DNA of 64,000 nucleotides, from contig CM055271.1 in NCBI GenBank assembly GCA_029237695.1, forward strand, positions 36,948,462-37,012,461, read 5' to 3'. Under the pieces are notes generated by a model. It was given only the letters and a program-made list of their open reading frames with translations, ran no database searches and had not been told where the DNA came from. Shown here one piece after another: positions 21,707 through 32,499 of this stretch (the stretch's first letter is position 1; the number at the start of each line of letters is the position of its first letter). The DNA comes from Conchocele bisecta (taxonomy: Eukaryota; Mollusca; Bivalvia; Lucinida; Thyasiridae). Both the position numbers and the translations under genes were made by a program.

Positions 21707-21830
21707 CTGGAATAGAGAAGACAGTGCGTTATACACAACCAAAGAGGTAAATGAAGCATTCTGGCCACAGAGCCGTTGTTCCAGTTTTCGTTTCGCATAC
21801 TAGTTTAGGCACGGCCGCAGATCGGGTCCC

Positions 21831-22092
21831 TACGGAAGCCCATTAGGGCTACTTCACTTTTTTTTAATTTCCATTTATTCAAGATGTTTTCTTGAATTTT
21901 CAAGTTCTTTTCTTGAATTTTCAAGATCTTTCCTTGAATTTTCAAGAAAATATCATCTTGAAAATAAAAGATCTTGAAAATAAAAGATATTGAAAGAAAA
22001 TTCAAGAAAGCATCTCGAAAATTCAAGAAGTATCATGAAAATTCAAGAAAACATCTCGAAAATTCAAGAAAAGATAAAAAAAAGTGAAGAAA
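21831..22092. mobile_element. Family I element, copy 1 (right end lost)
   Basis: Starts TACGGAAGCCCATTAGGGCT, then CACTTTTTTTTAATTTCC and a run of TTCAAGAAAA/TTTTCTTGAA words. The right terminus seen at 42521 is absent after AAAAAAGTGAAG. Confidence 0.75.
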
Positions 22093-22544
22093 GAAATCGT
22101 GACGATAACGGTCTATATTCTCGATTTACGGAATGGGCCGAGGATTTCCGAGTGGTGCATGCAGGTATAAGACTAGTGCAAGATTTAGAAGGTCCGCAGT
22201 AGTTCCCCTCCATCACTTGTTTGGTACACTACCGCCTGAGCTAATCTTGCCAGCATTTTTCAATTTTTTATTTCATAATAATATAGTTCTTGAAATCAAG
22301 CAGCATAAAATACTAAGCTTCAGCTGTGCTAAAACCCAGGGTCATTCAGAAAAAAAATGCGCAAAATTAACGAAGGCGGTCAGAGCTCCAGATAAGCTGC
22401 GTATTTGCTTAAATACCCAATTAAAATTGCCAAAAACCCAATTGAAATCAGAAGTAGCGAGTATCAAAAAGCAATACAATTTTATGGTACCTTTATCATG
22501 CTGCAGAAAGCAATAAACTAACCATAAACATAGCATATTTTTCT
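22093..22544. other. No supported gene
   Basis: A 127-codon open frame on the plus strand lacks any recognisable motif, and no splice context supports it. Confidence 0.4.
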
Positions 22545-22622
22545 TATTTTCTAAGAAAACACATCTTGGTATTTCAATAGAATTGTCTCCAAGGAGACAA
22601 TTCTAATGAAATGCCAAGACTT
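22545..22622. repeat. Foldback hairpin, O-like core
   Basis: CTTGGTATTTCAATAGAATT and AATTCTAATGAAATGCCAAG with the loop GTCTCCAAGGAGAC; clearly related to the core of the element at 20485. Confidence 0.7.
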
Positions 22623-23149
22623 GTTTTCATTTCGAAGCAAACTATTCAATACTTTCCGTCTGTTGATGTGTAAACAGTAGTGTGATTTTATTTAACCCAA
22701 GTAACATTTTGAAATACCGAATTGCTTAAGAAATGATGGAGTGACAATACTCAATTACTAATTCCTTATCTGGAGCTCTGTAACATTTCTTAGCTTGTCC
22801 CTCTGTTTATGGTTCAGAGATGATTTATGTAGCCCTGGGCGGTTGCGTAAATGCCATAATACCCAAACATACACATCTGCGTGCTATAAATGGCGCATAC
22901 TGATTCGAATTCAATAGACTGTAATGCAAAACGGACATTAATATACAGCAAATAAACGTTAAATCTGTTTATCCATTTGCAAGCACTTTTATGACAATAG
23001 AATCAAGTTTCCAGTGATGTGTTTGTATTTTAATTCTGTCAATCACACAGTCAAATGTTACAGTTTGAAATTTACATCAATTTGAAAAATCGAGGCCATT
23101 GCTGACAGCAGTGAAATTGACATCTTGAATAGATTCCGACGCTTTGACG
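22623..23149. other. No recognisable feature
   Basis: AT-rich, no supported frame. Confidence 0.45.
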
Positions 23150-23403
23150 AAGAATCGGTTACCGTAAATGTAGGACACGTGAATGTAAGAAATAAACGGT
23201 ACTCGATTGTTTGTGAAAGTTATTGTAAATAACCTTCAGAGCACCCATAAAACACATATACCATCGTATTTGGTGCGCTACATATCATCAACATCCGTCC
23301 GTTTGTTAGGAAGATTTTAAAGAAAATCTACTGTAAATATGACGTCACAGATTACGTCACGTCGGAAAATCGGATTCGGAAACCACGTTGATCCCACATC
23401 CTG
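23150..23403. mobile_element. Family L, right arm only
   Basis: AACGGTACTCGATTGTTTGT, CATCGTATTTGGTGCG, ATGACGTCACAGATTACGTC and CCACGTTGATCCCACATCCT match 17400-17670. The left arm is missing. Confidence 0.7.
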
Positions 23404-23565
23404 ACATATGCAAAACTCAAAATCACGATTGAACAGTCATTAACGTGCAACAGAAACATTCGTTCGGCTTGCTCCTAAATTTAGGTAAATATTTGACGTC
23501 ATTTTCAAAATGCATCTACACTAACTGTAATTACATTTCACAATGACCTCATATTCAGCAAGTCA

Positions 23566-23778
23566 GGGGCCTCTTTCACTAACCTTCGCACGACCAAGAA
23601 GTTCGTAAGTGCGAAATTGAAATTTACAATAGCATTTGCATTTATAACCGATGCTGTCAAATCGTTTGTTGATGTGCTTATGTAGGTGGACAATGATAGC
23701 ATTTGTGATTCAAGTTACCAATTTATAAAAATATTCGTAAGAACATTTTTATAGTACGAAGTTTAGTGAAACGGGCCT
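23566..23778. mobile_element. Family C foldback, diverged
   Basis: GGGGCCTCTTTCACTAACCT and TAGTGAAACGGGCC ends. The central palindrome is replaced by unrelated sequence. TCA on both sides may be the target duplication. Confidence 0.65.
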
Positions 23779-23965
23779 CAGATTGTTATTCTGAAATCAA
23801 GAGACACATGAGCCCGTTGTTGTTGAAAGGAATATGTTTTAGCGTGCGTTCGTGCGTTACACTGCACACTGGTTGTCACAGCTGCAATCAGATAACTCAT
23901 GCCGAAAATGGAACCACATATTGCCTTACACAAAAACATAAAATTGTGCAACCAGTTGAGGCACG

Positions 23966-24200
23966 CCATGTGATTTTGAACCTAACACGGTGTTCTCTTT
24001 TTCATGAAAATTATTTACAGAAACTGTGATAATTTCTGCAATTGACGTCGAGAGGTAACGCAATTTTCATAGCAAATGCGGATTCCGCATTTGCTATGAA
24101 GATTTCGTGAACATTCGACATCATTTACGGGAATATCGTAAACTATGTAAATTGTTTTCATGAGATATTGCATATTTTCTCACGCACAAAATCGTATGGC
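23966..24200. mobile_element. Family N foldback, copy 2
   Basis: Ends CCATGTGATTTTGAACCTAA and CGCACAAAATCGTATGG. Core TTTCATAGCAAATGCGGATT / GCATTTGCTATGAA. The right end is also the start of the 103 bp array. Confidence 0.7.
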
Positions 24201-24795
24201 TTGTATCAGTAACTGTTGAGAAAAGGGACTTCATGCGCAGCCATTGTTGATCTTCGTCAGTATTTTACATTCACATATTTTCCTACGCACAAAATCGCAT
24301 GGCTTGTATCAGTAACCGTTGAGAAAAGGACTTCATGCGCAGCCATTGTTGATCTTCGTCAGTATTTTACATTCACATATTTTCCTACGCACAAAATCGC
24401 ATGGCTTGTATCAGTAACCGTTGAGAAAAGGGACTTCATGCGCAGCCATTGTTGATCTTCGTCAGTATTTTACATTCACATATTTTCTTACGCACAAAAT
24501 CGCATGGCTTGTATTAGTAACTGTTGAGAATAGGGACTTCATGCGCAACTATTGTTGATCTTCGTCAGTATTTTACATTCACATATTTTCTTACGCACAA
24601 ACTCGCATGGCTTGTATCAGTAACCGTTGAGAAAAGGGACTTCATGCGCAGCCATTGTTGATCTTCGTCAGTATTTTACATTCACATATTTTCCTACGCA
24701 CAAAATCGCATGGTTTGTATAAGTAACTGTTGAGAAAAGGGACTTCATGCGCACACATTGTTGATCTTCGTCAGTATTTTACATTCACATAGAAT
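24172..24795 (+). repeat. 103 bp tandem array, about six units
   Basis: TCATGCGC recurs at 24231, 24333, 24436, 24539, 24642 and 24745. Each unit holds the N terminus (GCACAAAATCGCATGG) plus TTGTATCAGTAACCGTTGAG and TTGTTGATCTTCGTCAG. An open frame through it simply repeats the unit. Confidence 0.85.
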
Positions 24796-24884
24796 GATGT
24801 GCATCAATTAGTTCATAAAATGTCCCCAGAGAAATAAAATAGTGGATAAAAACCAGACTACACTAGCGTAATACATATGTAAAC

Positions 24885-25092
24885 CATTCACGGCACTAAC
24901 CTACTATTCTCTATCTATTTTCCTTATTTCTGAACCAAAGTATATGTTGTGACCACTCATTTGAACCGTCTCGGCGAGACGGTTCAAATGAGTGGTCACA
25001 ACATATACTTCTGATGAGAAATAAAGAAATTCTTGAGCCTTGCCGGATATTTTTTCCCATTCACGGCACTAACCTACTATTCTCTATAAACC
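24885..25092. mobile_element. Family A foldback, core type 2
   Basis: Two copies of CATTCACGGCACTAACCTAC in the same orientation (about 24888 and 25058) around the GAACCGTCTCGGCGAGACGG hairpin. Confidence 0.75.
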
Positions 25093-25187
25093 AGGCCAAC
25101 TCATCACGTGGTCATTACATCCTCAATGTATGATGGTGTGTTTATGGAACAAAAATAAGCTAACGTTTGTACGGATTTAATATGAAA

Positions 25188-25436
25188 CTCACCATGCGAT
25201 TTTGTACCTAAGACCATGTGAGATTTTTCACAAAATATATTTACAGAAAACGTGATATTTTCCGTACATGACGTCGAAAGATGACGGAAATTTCATAGTA
25301 AATAGTATTCCGCATTTACTACGAAATGTTCGTCATCTTTCGATGTCATTTACAGAAAATATTGTAAATTTTGTAAAAATGAATCAAGAGATATGGCTCA
25401 TGTTCTTAGTACAAAATCGCATGGCGTGTCTCATAT
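25188..25436. mobile_element. Family N foldback, copy 3, complete
   Basis: CCATGCGATTTTGTACCTAA and TTAGTACAAAATCGCATGG ends; CGTCGAAAGATGACG / CGTCATCTTTCGATG arms; core CATAGTAAATAGTATTCCGC. Confidence 0.75.
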
Positions 25437-25689
25437 GACACTTGTTAAATGGCAGTTTTCATAAGAAACTCGGTATTTTCTTGTTTCTCAAGATAGAAAT
25501 CAGTAAATTCCTTTAACAAAGTCCCATTTCATCAACCGTCTGCCGACTTTAATATTAAAGTTGTTCAGAAGCTAAATACGGTATGCACACTAACGATATT
25601 AAATATCAGGAGAGCAAAACATATTACTTCAATAGAATATCTTTGTTATATGAAGCCGCGTTTCTAAGTAATTGCAAGCGCATGTATTT

Positions 25690-25907
25690 TTGGCTGTGCC
25701 TGCAGAAACGGGGCTTATGGGTTTTGCGACCAGTGTAGATCCGGATCAGCCTGTGTATCCGCACAGTCTGATCAGGATCTGCACTATTCGCCATTCCATC
25801 AAGGAAATACCCACCATGCTTCTATGAAGCAATACAAATTTGATTGACCGGGAGCTACACTGGACAAAAATCCCATAAGCCTCGTTTATCCAGTCACAGC
25901 CACATAG
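25690..25907. mobile_element. Family M copy
   Basis: TGGCTGTGCCTGCAGAAACG start and its TTATCCAGTCACAGCCA end. Inside are CCGGATCAGCCTGTGTATCC and GCACAGTCTGATCAGGATCT. I recognise this type of repeat as common in bivalve sequence. Confidence 0.7.
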
Positions 25908-26334
25908 GCAAGAGCTAGCTAAGAATTATACAGCCAACATCCAAATGTGAGGTCTTACAACTTGTATGCAAATGAGCATAATTATGTCGGTCACAGCACA
26001 TATTTTGCGGATTTAACATTTATAAAAATACGGGTCTTACGCCATCAAAACTAAATGTTTTATTTGCTTTTTTATGTTGTTGCATATGTTTCCGTAGTCT
26101 AAGAGTGTGACGATTAACCGCCATACTCGATTATTCGCGATTCGTAACTCCATGGTTCGGTGCACGAATACAATCTTCAAAACAGGTCTCCGAATAGAAA
26201 TATTTACATTTTGGGTTTTCCAATGATAATTCAATTGAAACTATAAACTTTTATGGGCGACCACACAAATAAGCTCCACGCCTACCTGTTAACACACTTA
26301 TAGTTCACCTTACTTTCTAGGCCAATCTCTGGTC
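25908..26334. other. No recognisable feature
   Basis: No supported frame or repeat. Confidence 0.45.
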
Positions 26335-26560
26335 AGCATTGTGCTCCACTTATTTCACATATTACGACGTTTAGCCCCAATATGACATATATAAGAAATT
26401 GAAAATAAATACTCGGATGTGACATTGCATGGTGCACTTGGCTGAACTATGAGCATGTTACTGTTTATATATTGAATTGTTCAGGAACTAAATGGTGCGG
26501 TCGCTAGCGCTCTCTAGAATTTAAATCCTTGAAAACAATAACTTATACATGTACGTTAGT
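26335..26560. mobile_element. Family P element, inverse and partial
   Basis: CCACTTATTTCACATATTAC, TTTAGCCCCAATATG and GGTCGCTAGCGCTC match the complement of 61683-62110. Confidence 0.6.
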
Positions 26561-26654
26561 TAATACACGTACCACACACACTAGCCAAATAATAAAAATG
26601 TATACCTTCCAATGTAACGGCTACCACATCATCCATCGTTAACACTTGCCCATG

Positions 26655-26732
26655 ATAGGCTTCCCACTCAGTAGGCACAAAATGTTCTTTATATGAGATA
26701 CATTATCTGAGAAATTTTCTGGCAAAATAAAC
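26655..26732 (+). mobile_element. Family J left-end fragment
   Basis: CCCACTCAGTAGGCACAAAA to GAAATTTTCTGGCAAAATAA, broken off at a K2 remnant. Confidence 0.65.
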
Positions 26733-27012
26733 TCTAAATTTTAAAAATCGGTCCAGTATTTCTAAAATTCAAAAAGAATTCCCCGTGTCAAATCCCCATA
26801 GACATCTTCACTCCACTCCGTGAAGATGTCTACGGGAATTTAACATGGGGAAATTGTTTTTTCGCAATAAAATCAATATTTGACCAAATTTCACGAAATA
26901 AAAAGAAGGCTCATTCTTAATTTTTCCTTTAATTTAATATTATCAAAAGAAATCTTGTTTTTGAATTGTTTATATAGCCTTAAAATTTGGGCAGCTTTCG
27001 TGAAACAGACAG
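26733..27012. mobile_element. Family K2 foldback, left part lost
   Basis: Central hairpin AATCCCCATAGACATCTTCA/TGAAGATGTCTACGGGAATT and the right arm to CGTGAAACAGACAG, followed by TA. Confidence 0.7.
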
Positions 27013-27066
27013 TAGGTGACGTATGACATAAGGAATGGTATCGTGGCATATTTATCCATATTACTT

Positions 27067-27566
27067 AAAGGTACATGCCCACTCAGTAGGTACAAAATGT
27101 TCTTTATATGAGATACATTATCTGAGACATTTTCTGGCAAAACAAACTTTCATTCACCATTTTCCCAAGTATTGATTGGCATTATTATACATTTTATATC
27201 ACACGAAAATATCCACACTGATATCAGGGCGATAACCGTGTTTCGTTAAAATGTTAACTGACATTACTAGTCATTCTTTGTATTTATTTTTTGATGTGCA
27301 ATGACCATACTTTATAATCTGTCGAAAATATTATATTTTCAGTAGACACATTTAATTAGTATAAATAATTAAACAATATCATGCCTCAGTTGCATATCAA
27401 AATAGCTTGATACCACCGCGCGTCAGTAAAATAAATATTACTAAATGATTATATCTGTATAGCGGCCACTTGTAATTTTTAGAACTGGTGGAATAGTGAC
27501 ACAATTATACACTTACTTAATTCCTATAAAGACCAGTTTGTGCCTACATAGTGGGCATGTACCTTG
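27067..27566 (+). mobile_element. Family J element, full length
   Basis: AAGGTACATGCCCACTCAGT start and AGTGGGCATGTACCTT end. Same interior as 19953-20434, plus GATACCACCGCGCGTCAGT. Confidence 0.82.
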
Positions 27567-27575
27567 AATATAAAT

Positions 27576-27760
27576 CCCGTCAACAACACAGTGCGTATGT
27601 GCCGTGAAACGTTTTTGATATCCTGCCAATATGACATAATCACTGCGTATGAATATGTGCGGTGGCTGTGGTTATTTTTTGCCTTTTAAATCCCGTTTCC
27701 TATGCCTTGCCAGATATTGTTTTCCCATTCACGGCATTAACCTACTCTTCTCTATAAATC
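27576..27760. mobile_element. Family A, deleted copy
   Basis: TCCCGTCAACAACACAGTGC module, then only the right half of the hairpin module (GTTTCCTATGCCTTGCCAG to ACCTACTCTTCTCTATA). Confidence 0.7.
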
Positions 27761-27799
27761 CAGACACAAATTAAAACAATCACATGTACCTATACAGAC

Positions 27800-27945
27800 G
27801 TCCATTTCACTGAACTCCGTACGACTAAAATGTTCGTAAGTGCAAATTTAGGATCGTCCAGAAATTTCAATTGATGGATTTACTTTTATTGAGCATAGGC
27901 TGCGTATGCAGCCTATGCTCAATAAATGTAAATCCAATAAGTGTC
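27800..27945. mobile_element. Family C, left arm and core
   Basis: TCCATTTCACTGAACTCCGT, then AAATTTCAATTGATGGATTT and AGGCTGCGTATGCAGCCT; the right arm stops at AAATGTAAATCCA. Confidence 0.7.
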
Positions 27946-27949
27946 TACA

Positions 27950-28300
27950 AGAAAAGTATTATCCACGACAATATTCTGCAAAAAAATATAGCTTCATGCT
28001 AACGTATTTTAATCAACGTCTCCTGTTTTAAAAAATGCGCAAAACAATAAGAACATAGTGTATTATCTACGAAAATAGTTTGCAAAATATATAGCTTCAT
28101 GCTAACGTGTTTTAATCAACGTCTCCTGTTTTCAAAGAAAAACAGTTACAAAATAATAAGAACATAGTGTATTATCCACGACAATTTTCTGCAAAAAATA
28201 TTGCTTCTTGTTAACATGTTTTAATCAACGTCTCCTGTTTTCAAAAAAGCGCAAACATAATGATATAATAGGCTATAATCCACGACAATATTCTGCAAAA
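27950..28300 (+). repeat. ~106 bp tandem repeats, 3.5 units
   Basis: AATCAACGTCTCCTGTTTT starts at 28011, 28114 and 28223; ATCCACGACAATATTCTGC marks each unit. Spacing 103 and 109. Confidence 0.75.
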
Positions 28301-28717
28301 AAAACTACAGTACACTGTGATCATTATCGCCTTAATATTATTGTATCATATAGCACCGTTCCCTATATATATATCGAATATTTATACGTCAAAGACGCAC
28401 ATACGAGAGAAGACACGCGGTAACATTAAAGTCATTTATCCAGTAGCATAAATCTGAGACGCCATGGGCACCTTTTGAATAGCCGAGGGGTGTTCGAAAA
28501 AATACGGGGACGTGAAAGGCAATCGCGTAAATTGCTTGCAATAATTTAAGTCAATGCTATCGGCGGTGGCGGTGATGGGAAAGGCGGATTTTAAACATGC
28601 TCGCGCAGCGTAGCCCCATATCAGACTGCGCAGTCTGATCAGGGTCTCCGCTAGTCGCCATTTCGTCAATCGGTGAATGTTTATAACCGTGACAGTTGAC
28701 GGCAGAACGTATATCTT
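28301..28717. other. No gene; M fragment at 28600-28680
   Basis: GTAGCCCCATATCAGACTGC and GCAGTCTGATCAGGGTCTCC are an M-like piece. The 94-codon minus-strand frame has no recognisable motif. Confidence 0.45.
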
Positions 28718-28757
28718 CAAGGCGCATGATCACGTGGTTACAACAACAACAGCGTCG
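28718..28757 (+). mobile_element. Family B left-end fragment
   Basis: CAAGGCGCATGATCACGTGG followed by TTACAACAACAACAGCGTCG; broken off by J. Confidence 0.7.
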
Positions 28758-28761
28758 CTCA

Positions 28762-29132
28762 TGTAATATTTATTTTACTGATAGTGACTCGCGGTGGTAT
28801 CAGGCTATTTTCATCTGCAAATGGGGCATGATATTTTTTAATTATTAATACTAATTAAATGCGTCACCTGAAAATATAATATTTTTGACAGATAGTAAAG
28901 TATGATCATTGAACATCAAACAATAAATACAGAAAATAAATAGTAATTTCCGTTAAAATTTTAAGGAAACACGGTTATCGCTCCTGGTATCAGTGTGGAA
29001 ATTTATAATCGATAAAAAATGTATAATAATGCCAATCAATACGTGGGGTAATGGTGAATTAATGTTTATTTTGCCAGAAAATGTCTCAGATGATGTCCCT
29101 GATATGAAAAACATGTGCCTATTGAGTGACCT
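28762..29132 (-). mobile_element. Family J element, inverse
   Basis: TAATATTTATTTTACTGATA, AACACGGTTATCGCTC, then GATGTCCCTGATATG and the end CCTATTGAGTGACCTTTAA. Family F is inserted at the TTAA of this end. Confidence 0.75.
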
Positions 29133-29136
29133 TTAA

Positions 29137-29375
29137 CCCTTTGAACCCGAAATCCCGCTATATCGGTCTATGCAAAAAGTGCAGATCCAGATGAGCCAGC
29201 TCGTAACGAGCCGTCTCATGAGGATCTGCACTTTTTGAAAGTAATTTTAATATTTTTGAGAACAAAAACACCCCCCTTTCATAAATGGACGAATCTGAAA
29301 ATCATTTTGTGACCATTGGATTGGTCGGAACATTAGCATATCACAGTCCATTCCAGTTCCTTAGGGGTGAAAGGG
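29137..29375. mobile_element. Family F piggyBac-like MITE
   Basis: TTAA at 29133-29136 and 29376-29379; CCCTTTGAACCCGAAATCCC start and GGGGTGAAAGGG end. Confidence 0.85.
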
Positions 29376-29394
29376 TTAAATGTGATGGTGCATG

Positions 29395-29755
29395 TCATAG
29401 AAAGAATAGTAGGTTAGTGCCGTGAATGGGAAAACATATCTGGCAAGGCTTAGGAAACGGGATGGGCGAGGCTCTGCCGAGTCCATCCCGTTTCCGTGCC
29501 GCACCAGATATTTTTTCACATTCACGGCACTAACCTACTATTCTATTTATCCCGTCAACACCTACAAATAGCTTTAAGATGCAAAACATAACCCCAGCCG
29601 CATCCTCAAATTCGGAGAATCGACAAGTACGACAACCGCACATACATGTATGCATACGCAATGATTATGTCGTATTGACAGGATATCAAAAATGTTTCAC
29701 GGCACCGTGTTTCAAGGCACATACGCACTGTGTTGACGGAATAAATAAAGTTTAA
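29395..29755. mobile_element. Family A, long composite copy
   Basis: Hairpin module AGAATAGTAGGTTAGTGCC with arms of both versions (GGCAAGGCTTAGG left, CCGTGCCGCACC right), then the module TCCCGTCAACACC ... GTGTTGACGGAATAAATA. Confidence 0.8.
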
Positions 29756-30134
29756 AATCAGTAGCTTAGTTATTAACCATTTGTGACAATATCAAAATAA
29801 ATTTCTGTAATATGTGAGAAATGTAGTTTAAAATAACATAGAGGTCAACATCGCAATCCATCGTTATTACAACTCAAGAATTACGAATTGATAATAACCC
29901 AGCACTTTCTGACCGTCCCTCGAATTAAAGCATAGCAGACATTTGAAGTACGCCTCTTATAATGACCCTCGATGAAACGTAATCAATATCGGTACCACGT
30001 GATGTCCATCTTTACTTCCGCAATTGATGTCACAGGGGAACCACGTGGTACTTTGAAATTGAACCAAATATACGGTGTACACTGATTGCTTTTAGACTGT
30101 AATACATGGTCGCTGGATCGAGCAATCTGACAAT
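29756..30134. other. No recognisable feature
   Basis: Two short GGTACCACGTGATG / ACCACGTGGTACT words near 29990 and 30042; otherwise nothing supported. Confidence 0.45.
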
Positions 30135-30362
30135 CGGATTTGATTTATTGGTGTTTAACGGCCTATCAACAGCTAATGTCATTTAAATTCCGGCCAACGG
30201 GTTCGATCCTGCATTCAACCTGAATTGGGGGGGAAATACCAAAATCCGAACTGAATATTTACATCGAAATAAATATATTCAGCCCTGAAATTAGAATAAC
30301 CCGATGTGGTGCCAGGTCCATACCATACCAAAGTGACTTGGCCCCTTCCACTAAAATACCGG
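30135..30362 (+). mobile_element. SINE-like repeat
   Basis: TTGGTGTTTAACGGCCTATC, then GGGTTCGATCCTGC (B-box-like) and AATTGGGGGGGAAA. It is the inverse counterpart of 18688-18935. I cannot place an A box with confidence. Confidence 0.5.
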
Positions 30363-30440
30363 TAGGATTACTCTTAGAAAAGGTATAACCCGATTATGTC
30401 ACATACAAAAAAGCCAAACACGTATCTGAGGGCCACACGA

Positions 30441-30743
30441 GTAGCCTATTTCACCAACATTGTAAAGTATACTTTCCCAGCAAAGTATACTTTGAGGGAG
30501 AAATTTTCAATTTTAGGATAAATTTATTAATTTTTATTATACTGAATTTATTACATTATCACAGCCATTTTGGCTGTGATAATGTAATACATTCAGTATA
30601 ATAATTATGCATAGTTTTAATCATTAATATATGCAATCGTTAGTTCTGTATGAAATAATGCATTTCGGAAAAATCAATGATTACTCCCTCAAAGTATACT
30701 TTGCTAGATAAGTATACTTTGTAATTTTGATGAAATCGGCTAC
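30441..30743. mobile_element. Family E foldback, copy 2
   Basis: GTAGCCTATTTCACCAACAT start. Same ATTACATTATCACAGCCATT core hairpin as at 12664, with AAAGTATACTT words in both arms. Confidence 0.85.
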
Positions 30744-31044
30744 AGGTCTCCGGTCGGTATTCCGGTAAGGATGAATCCCGATCGTTAAATTACCCATCGC
30801 AGGCTCCCAACCAACCACCACACTGACGAACAGAACGTCACTAAGTTTACTGCATGCGTCCGTCGAGTTATGATGTCACAACATTTTGTCAAAATGTGCA
30901 ACTAGAAACCGCGGTTTTTTCCCGTTTTCCCGTTGCCAGTTTGGAGTTTATAAATGCGCATGCTACAGGAGTGTGTCATTTGAGCAGGAGCTACTCTTGT
31001 CACAAATTACGTAAGCCCTATTTCTCCAGTCCCAGCCACATATG
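30744..31044. other. No gene; M end fragment
   Basis: TAAGCCCTATTTCTCCAGTC (31012-31043) is an M terminus. A 68-codon frame is unsupported. Confidence 0.45.
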
Positions 31045-31252
31045 GAACCCGTTTCATTAAACTTCATACGACTAAAATGTTCCGAAGTGCAAATTTAGGA
31101 TCGTCTGGAAATGTCAGTTGATGGATTTACATTTATTGAGCAAATGCTTCACAATTATTACAAGAAAACATTGTTAATGTAAAATTTACAGCGGATCATA
31201 CATTTGCACTTACGAACAGTTTAGTCGTACGAAGTTTAGTGAAACGGCCCCA
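31045..31252. mobile_element. Family C foldback without central palindrome
   Basis: GAACCCGTTTCATTAAACTT and GTTTAGTGAAACGGCCCC ends; the arm ends at ATTTATTGAGC and the palindromic core is missing. Confidence 0.75.
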
Positions 31253-31450
31253 TGGTCTCCTACGTCGCCAAATTCGCATATGCCGGGCACCAGTAAGCCA
31301 CGGTTGTCTCATATAGATCGTTTAGCGGTTTGATGGACGGGGATAATGACGTTATACTCTCGTATATTCTCCACTAACTCGTGAGAAGAATTCCGTTGTT
31401 TTCTCTGGTGTACATGTTGATCAGAAATACTGTGTATATATATATACGAG

Positions 31451-31590
31451 CCAATTCCCACCCTTAAACATAAGCTGAAATGAAAAAAAATGAAATGAAA
31501 AGGACTATGGAAGGTGAATTGGCAATTCACCTTCCATATTCCCTTTTCATTTTTTTTTCATTTCAGCTTATGTTTAAGGGTGGGAATTGG
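31451..31590. repeat. Near-perfect foldback hairpin
   Basis: CCAATTCCCACCCTTAAACA and its complement, AAGCTGAAATG / CATTTCAGCTT, and the centre GAAGGTGAATTGGCAATTCA. Confidence 0.75.
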
Positions 31591-32164
31591 TTCATAGACC
31601 TTCCATACCCGGACATATAAGTCCAAAAAGGCAGAATGTTGAAGTGTTCTATGTGATATATGTTGGTGCAAGGCGTACAGATGTGTATAATTGTGTGCCG
31701 AAATGGGACATTGCTTAGGTTCAATACGGTCCTGTAATTCCACGCAGTGTCTAGTGCACGGGAGGCCGGAAGAAGAGAGGGGGTAACTGGGTAGAACCTG
31801 GCACCGGGTCCCAGTTATAACCAATCCACCTCTGGCGGCACTCGACACGCAAGTTGGTGCCATATAGTCGGTATAAACACGTGCTATTTTCGTCCACAGA
31901 GTTGCCACATCCAGACAACTCCGAGGCAGGCCGGGGCCAGAAACATGCAAGGGCATGCAGAACATTCGGCTGAGCTTGAGCTAACTTGCTGTTTTGGTTA
32001 GACTTATATAGCTATATATGGCTTACTTTCATAAGAAAGTGTGATAACCGAGTTGCCTGGACATCGTGGCCTAACGTGGCAGGGACTTGAACACCTCGGC
32101 TCCCCGTAGTGTCCACGTACTCCCATGTGTTAACACGTCGCCTCACAAAAGAGTGATAATTATA
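31591..32164. other. No supported gene
   Basis: A somewhat GC-richer stretch (31740-31950) carries a 135-codon minus-strand frame, but it runs into the hairpin at 31451-31590 and shows no recognisable domain. Confidence 0.4.
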
Positions 32165-32393
32165 GTAATTTCCAATAACCTCCGAAGGGAAGCACATTTA
32201 ATACACATTGTTTTAAAGTCACTCTTTTTAATGTAATTTCCAATAACATCTGAAGGGAAGCAAATTTAATACACATTGTTTTAAAGTCACTCTTTTTATT
32301 AAAAAGAGTGACTTTAAAACAATATATATTAAGTGTGTTTCCCTTCGGGGGTTATTGGAAAAAGAGTGACTTTAAAACAATATGGAAATTACT
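32165..32393. repeat. Foldback with duplicated left arm
   Basis: GTAATTTCCAATAACCTCCG and AAAGTCACTCTTTTT occur twice in direct order, then inverted (AAAAAGAGTGACTTTAAAAC) also twice. Confidence 0.7.
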
Positions 32394-32499
32394 ATATAGT
32401 ATACAGACTTTTATATATACACTATATATACTGCAAATGTGGGACAACGATTACATAACTTTTAAAACATTTACATACAAGACTGCATTTTATTACTTA

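Noticed and set aside
21196..21798. 200-codon minus-strand open frame
   Set aside because: It overlaps the supported exon in another frame, crosses both splice sites and runs into a family G hairpin; the proline/arginine-rich product is a shadow of GC-rich coding sequence.
31558..31965. 135-codon minus-strand open frame
   Set aside because: Its end lies in a hairpin; no domain, no clear splice signals.
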